From Hymenoscyphus infarciens (lineage: Eukaryota; Ascomycota; Leotiomycetes; Helotiales; Helotiaceae): a stretch of DNA of 64,000 nucleotides. The first letter of the stretch is position 1. Every line of letters begins with the position of its first letter. The notes under the pieces are model-generated. The model was not told the DNA's origin. It did not search any database and saw nothing but the letters and a program-made list of their open reading frames with translations. The stretch spans positions 1-64,000 of the forward strand of contig LLCB01000309.1 of assembly GCA_001414345.1 (NCBI GenBank), in the 5' to 3' direction. The position numbers were made by a program, and so were the translations under genes. Positions 57,040-64,000 of this stretch are shown here, one piece after another.

Positions 57040-60000
57040 CGGATCTTATATATATATCTAACCATAAGTTCATAAAAACCAGTTTTTACATACTTAATTA
57101 ATTTATCAATTACCTATATAAAAAAAAGTATAAAGTAATAGATTTATTTATCAATTACCTTATAATAAATTTAAAAGAAATAGAAGTAGGTAATCGATTT
57201 ATTTATTAATTACACTAGTAAAAATAATACTAAGTAATTAATTAATTTATCAATTATCTTACTAGTAATAATAATAATAGTAATCGATTTATTTATCGAT
57301 TACCTTACTAGTAATAATAATACTAGGTAATCGATTAATTTATTAATTACTTTACTAGAAATAATACTACTAGGTAATCGATTTATTTATTAATTACCTT
57401 ACTAGAAATAATAATACTAGGTAATCGATTTATTTATTAATTATTTTACTAGAAATAATACTACTAGGTAATCGATTTATTTATTAATTACCTTACTAGA
57501 AATAATACTACTAAGTAATCGATTTATTTATTAATTACTTTACTAGAAATAATAATACTAGGTAATCGATTTATTTATCGATTATCTTACTAGTAATAAT
57601 AATACTAGGTAATTAATTTATTTATTAATTACCTTACTAGAAATAATACTACTAGGTAATTAATTAATTTATTAATTACCTAACTAGAAATAATAATACT
57701 AGGTAATTAATAAATAAATCGATTATCTAACTAGTAATAATAATACTAGGTAATCGATTTATTTATTAATTACCTTACTAGAAATAATAATACTAAGTAA
57801 TCGATTTATTTATTAATTACTTTACTAGAAATAATAATACTAAGTAATTAATTTATTTATTAATTATCTTACTAGAAATAATAATACTAGATAATCGATT
57901 AATTTATTAATTACCTTACTAAGAATAATACTACTAGGTAATTAATTAATTTATTAATTACCTTACTAGAAATAATACTACTAGGTAATCGATTTATTTA
58001 TTAATTACTTTACTAGAAATAATAATACTAGGTAATTGATTTATTTATTGATTACTTTACTAGAAATAATAATACTAAGTAATTGATTAATTTATTAATT
58101 ACTTTACTAGAAATAATACTAGTAGGTAATTAATTTATTTATTAATTACCTTACTAGAAATAATACTACTAGTAATAATACTAAGTAATCGATTAATTTA
58201 TTAATTACCTTAGTAGTAATAATACTAGATAATAATACTAAGTAATCGATTTATTTATCTATTATCTAGCTAGAAATAATACTACTAGGTAATTAATTAA
58301 TTTATTAATTACTTTACTAGAAATAATAATACTAGGTAATCGATTAATTTATTAATTACTTTACTAGAAATAATAATACTAAGTAATTAATTTATTTATT
58401 AATTACCTTACTAGTAATAATAATACTAGGTAATTAATTAATTTATTAATTATCTTACTAGAAATAATACTACTAGGTAAATAATTAATTTATTAATTAT
58501 CTTACTAGAAATAATAATACTAGGTAATCGATTTATTTATCGATTATCTTACTAGAAATAATAATATAAGGTAATTAATTAATTTATTAATTATCTTATT
58601 AGAAATAATAATACTAGGTAATTAATTAATTTATTAATTACTTTATTAGAAATAATACTACTAGGTAATCGATTAATTTATTAATTACGCTAGTAAAAAT
58701 AATACTAGGTAATCGATTAATTTATCGATTACTTTACTAGAAATAATACTACTAAGTAATCGATTTATTTATTAATTACTTTACTAGAAATAATAATACT
58801 AGGTAATTAATTTATTTATTAATTACTTTACTAGAAATAATAATACTAGGTAATCGATTTATTTATTAATTACTTTACTAGAAATAATACTACTAGGTAA
58901 TTGATTTATTTATTAATTACTTTACTAGAAATAATAATACTAGGTAATTGATTAATTTATTAATTACTTTACTAGAAATAATAATACTAGGTAATTGATT
59001 TATTTATTAATTACTTTACTAGAAATAATACTACTAGTAATAATACTAGGTAATTGATTTATTTATTAATTACTTTACTAGAAATAATAATATAAGATAA
59101 TCGATTAATTTATCGATTATCTTACTAGAAATAATAATATTAGATAATTAATTTATTTATTGATTACTTTACTAGTAATAATAATACTAGGTAATTAATT
59201 AATTTATTAATTACCTTATTAGAAATAATAATACTAGATAATTGATTTATTTATCGATTATCTTACTAGTAATAATAATACTAGGTAATCGATTAATTTA
59301 TCGATTACCTTACTAGAAATAATACTACTAGGTAATTAATTAATTTATTAATTACTTTACTAGAAATAATAATACTAGGTAATCGATTTATTTATCGATT
59401 ACTTTATTAGAAATAATACTACTAGTAATAATACTAGATAATTAATTAATTTATTAATTATCTTAGTAGTAATAATACTAGATAATAATACTAGGTAATC
59501 GATTTATTTATTGATTATCTTACTAGAAATAATAATACTAGGTAATTAATTTATTTATTAATTACCTTACTAGAAATAATAATACTAGGTAATTAATTAA
59601 TTTATTAATTACTTTACTAGGAATAATACTACTAAGTAATTGATTAATTTATCGATTACCTTACTAGGAATAATACTACTAGGTAATCGATTTATTTATT
59701 AATTATCTTATTAGAAATAATAATACTAGGTAATTAATTTATTTATTAATTATCTTACTAAAAATAATAATACTAGATAATCAATTAATTTATTAATTAC
59801 TTTACTAGAAATAATACTAGTAAGTAATTGATTTATTTATCAATTACCTTACTAGAAATAATACTACTAGTAATAATACTAGGTAATTAATTAATTTATT
59901 AATTACCTTAGTAGTAATAATACTAGATAATAATACTAGGTAATCGATTTATTTATCTATTATCTAGCTAGAAATAATACTACTAAGTAATCGATTAATT

Positions 60001-63000
60001 TATTAATTACCTTACTAGAAATAATAATACTAGGTAATTAATTAATTTATTAATTACTTTACTAGAAATAATAATACTAGATAATCGATTTATTTATCGA
60101 TTACCTTACTAGTAATAATAATACTAGGTAATTAATTAATTTATCGATTATCTTACTAGAAATAATACTATTAAGTAAATGATTAATTTATTAATTATCT
60201 TACTAGAAATAATAATACTAGGTAATTAATTTATTTATTAATTACTTTACTAGAAATAATAATATAAGGTAATCGATTAATTTATTAATTACTTTACTAG
60301 AAATAATAATACTAGGTAATTGATTAATTTATTAATTATCTTACTAGAAATAATACTACTAAGTAATCGATTAATTTATCGATTATATTAGTAAAAATAA
60401 TACTAGGTAATCGATTAATTTATTAATTACCTTACTAGAAATAATACTACTAGGTAATTGATTTATTTATTGATTATCTTACTAGAAATAATAATACTAG
60501 ATAATCGATTTATTTATTAATTACTTTATTAGAAATAATAATACTAGATAATCGATTTATTTATTAATTATCTTACTAGAAATAATACTACTAAGTAATC
60601 GATTTATTTATTAATTACTTTACTAGAAATAATAATACTAGGTAATTAATTAATTTATTAATTACCTTACTAGAAATAATACTACTAGGTAATCGATTAA
60701 TTTATTAATTACCTTACTAGAAATAATAATACTAGGTAATTAATTAATTTATTAATTACCTTATTAGAAATAATACTACTAAGTAATTAATTAATTTATT
60801 AATTACTTTACTAGAAATAATAATACTAGGTAATTGATTTATTTATTAATTATCTTACTAAGAATAATACTAATAGATAATCGATTTATTTATTAATTAC
60901 TTTACTAGAAATAATAATATTAAGTAATCGATTTATTTATCGATTACTTTACTAGGAATAATACTAGTAAGTAATCGATTTATTTATCGATTACTTTACT
61001 AGAAATAATACTACTAGTAATAATACTAGGTAATTGATTAATTTATCAATTACGCTAGTAAAAATAATACTAGGTAATCGATTAATTTATCGATTACCTT
61101 ACTAGAAATAATACTACTAGTAATAATACTAAGTAATCGATTTATTTATTAATTACTTTACTAGAAATAATAATACTAGGTAATTAATTAATTTATTAAT
61201 TACTTTACTAGAAATAATAATACAAGGTAATCGATTAATTTATCGATTACCTTATTAGAAATAATACTACTAGGTAATTAATTAATTTATTAATTATACT
61301 AGTAAAAATAATACTAGGTAATTAATTAATTTATCGATTATCTTACTAGAAATAATACTACTAGTAATAATACTAGGTAATCGATTTATTTATCGATTAC
61401 TTTACTAGAAATAATAATACTAGGTAATTAATTAATTTATCGATTATCTTATTAGAAATAATACTAGTAGGTAATTGATTTATTTATTAATTACTTTACT
61501 AGAAATAATACTACTAGTAATAATACTAGGTAATTGATTAATTTATTAATTACTTTAGTAGTAATAATACTAGATAATAATACTAGGTAATTGATTTATT
61601 TATCTATTATCTAGCTAGAAATAATACTACTAGGTAATTAATTAATTTATTAATTACTTTATTAGAAATAATAATACTAGATAATCGATTAATTTATTAA
61701 TTACTTTATTAGAAATAATAATACTAGGTAATTGATTTATTTATTAATTACCTTACTAGTAATAATAATACTAGATAATCGATTAATTTATTAATTACTT
61801 TACTAGAAATAATACTACTAAGTAATTGATTAATTTATTAATTACTTAACTAGAAATAATAATACTAGGTAATTGATTTATTTATTAATTACCTTACTAG
61901 AAATAATAATACTAGGTAATTGATTTATTTATTAATTACTTTACTAGAAATAATACTACTAGTAATAATACTAGGTAATCGATTTATTTATCGATTATCT
62001 TACTAGAAATAATAATATAAGGTAATCGATTAATTTATCAATTACCTTACTAGAAATAATAATACTAGATAATCGATTTATTTATTAATTACCTTACTAG
62101 TAATAATAATACTAGGTAATCGATTAATTTATTAATTACCTTACTAGAAATAATAATACTAGATAATCGATTTATTTATCGATTATCTTACTAGTAATAA
62201 TAATACTAGATAATCGATTAATTTATTAATTACTTTACTAGAAATAATACTACTAAGTAATCGATTAATTTATTAATTACCTTACTAGAAATAATAATAC
62301 TAGATAATCGATTTATTTATCGATTACTTTACTAGAAATAATACTACTAGTAATAATACTAGATAATTAATTAATTTATTAATTACTTTAGTAGTAATAA
62401 TACTAGATAATAATACTAAGTAATCGATTTATTTATCTATTACCTAGCTAGAAATAATACTAGTAGATAATCTATTTATTTATTAATTATCTTACTAGAA
62501 ATAATAATACTAGATAATCGATTTATTTATCAATTACCTTACTAGAAATAATACTACTAGGTAATTAATTAATTTATTAATTACTTTACTAGAAATAATA
62601 ATACTAGGTAATTAATTAATTTATTAATTACTTTACTAGAAATAATAATACTAGATAATTGATTTATTTATTGATTACCTTACTAGTAATAATAATACTA
62701 GGTAATCGATTAATTTATTGATTACTTTACTAGAAATAATACTACTAGGTAATTAATTAATTTATTAATTATCTAACTAGAAATAATAATACTAGGTAAT
62801 TAATTTATTTATCGATTATCTTACTAGAAATAATAATATTAAGTAATTAATTAATTTATTAATTACTTTATTAGAAATAATAATACTAGGTAATTAATTA
62901 ATTTATTAATTACCTTACTAGAAATAATAATACTAAGTAATCGATTTATTTATTAATTATCTTACTAGTAATAATAATATTAAGTAATCGATTAATTTAT

Positions 63001-64000
63001 CGATTATCTTATTAGAAATAATACTACTAGGTAAATAATTAATTTATTAATTACCTTACTAGAAATAATAATACTAAGTAATCGATTTATTTATCGATTA
63101 CCTTACTAGAAATAATAATATAAGGTAATTAATTAATTTATTAATTATCTTATTAGAAATAATAATACTAGGTAATCGATTAATTTATCGATTATCTTAC
63201 TAGAAATAATACTACTAAGTAATCGATTAATTTATTGATTATGCTAGTAAAAATAATACTAGGTAATTAATTAATTTATCGATTACCTTACTAGAAATAA
63301 TACTACTAAGTAATCGATTTATTTATCGATTATCTTACTAGAAATAATAATACTAGATAATCGATTTATTTATTAATTACCTTACTAGAAATAATAATAC
63401 TAGGTAATTAATTTATTTATTAATTACCTTACTAGAAATAATACTACTAGGTAATCGATTTATTTATCGATTACTTTACTAGAAATAATAATACTAGATA
63501 ATCGATTAATTTATTGATTACTTTACTAGAAATAATAATACTAAGTAATCGATTTATTTATTAATTACTTTACTAAAAATAATACTACTAGTAATAATAC
63601 TAAGTAATCGATTTATTTATCAATTACTTTACTAGAAATAATAATATAAAGTAATTAATTAATTTATTAATTATCTTACTAGAAATAATAATACTAAATA
63701 ATTAATTTATTTATTAATTACCTTACTAGTAATAATAATACTAAGTAATCAATTAATTTATCAATTACCTTACTAGAAATAATAATACTAAATAATCGAT
63801 TTATTTATTAATTACTTTACTAGTAATAATAATACTAGGTAATTAATTAATTTATCAATTACTTTACTAGAAATAATACTACTAGGTAATTAATTAATTT
63901 ATTAATTACCTTACTAGAAATAATAATACTAGGTAATTAATTTATTTATTAATTACTTTACTAGAAATAATACTACTAGTAATAATACTAGATAATTAAT
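57040..64000. repeat. AT-rich satellite with a palindromic 47-bp unit
   Basis: About 145 tandem copies of a 47-bp unit, running off the right edge. Consensus: GGTAATYRATTWATTTAT followed by YRATTACC, then TTACTAGAAATAATAATACTA. The first 26 bp form an inverted repeat (GGTAATYRAT paired with ATYRATTACC around a 6-bp centre). The YR step in each arm appears as CG, TG, CA or TA. Longer variant blocks with CTAGTAATAATACTAGATAA, then a unique ATCTAGCTAG junction, recur near 58260, 59960, 61595 and 62440. No ORF. Confidence 0.97.

Overview
The window is nuclear DNA of a filamentous ascomycete (Pezizomycotina). The evidence is short GT-AG introns with CTAAC-type branch sites, a Zn2Cys6 regulator, GT34 and GT25 glycosyltransferases, an Ime2-type kinase and a multi-intron cytochrome P450. 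A leotiomycete (helotialean) host is my best guess from the overall style, but I cannot prove it. The DNA alternates between ordinary gene islands and very AT-rich blocks whose decayed reading frames carry TAA, TAG or TGA where Gln, Arg or Trp codons are expected. That is the footprint of repeat-induced point mutation (RIP).

Layout. 1-1225 is a palindromic AT satellite. 1974-2747 is a small unknown gene. 4526-5422 is cytochrome c (four exons). 6.4-11.3 kb is RIP-eroded DNA with one solo LTR (7095-7393) and the wreck of a membrane-protein gene (8226-9120). 11.3-20.5 kb is a microsatellite-rich island around an Ime2/ImeB-type kinase (15410-17855). 22127-24390 is a complete small LTR element with matching 5-bp target duplications. 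24453-25331 is a TA-flanked inverted-repeat element with a second one nested in its right terminal repeat. 25841-26818 encodes a Gln/Asn/Gly-rich low-complexity protein. 28085-28451 is a second solo LTR of the 7095 family, with its own target duplication.

28.8-42.5 kb is the main gene island: a broken PlsC-type acyltransferase (+), then on the minus strand a GT34 mannosyltransferase (Mnn11 type), a Zn2Cys6 regulator, a GT25 glycosyltransferase, formyltetrahydrofolate deformylase and a broken epoxide-hydrolase-like gene, and finally a C-terminal relic of a GH92 mannosidase (+). 43175-49985 is a 6.8-kb TA-flanked inverted-repeat transposon carrying one minus-strand reading frame of about 1,500 codons riddled with RIP-type stops; I could not assign it to a family. 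Directly beside it lies a 5'-incomplete F-box/2EXR-like gene (50174-51435) with an in-frame tail after its stop. 51977-53947 is a ten-exon P450 with a 7-nt micro-exon. 54-57 kb has no convincing gene. 57040-64000 is a second AT satellite with a palindromic 47-bp unit.

The genes do not form an obvious metabolic pathway. Two secretory-pathway glycosyltransferases flank a zinc-cluster regulator, and several neighbours (acyltransferase, hydrolase, GH92) are decaying. This fits a repeat-rich, perhaps subtelomeric or pericentromeric, chromosome segment in which core genes survive in islands. No tRNA, rRNA, CRISPR or telomeric hexamer array was seen.
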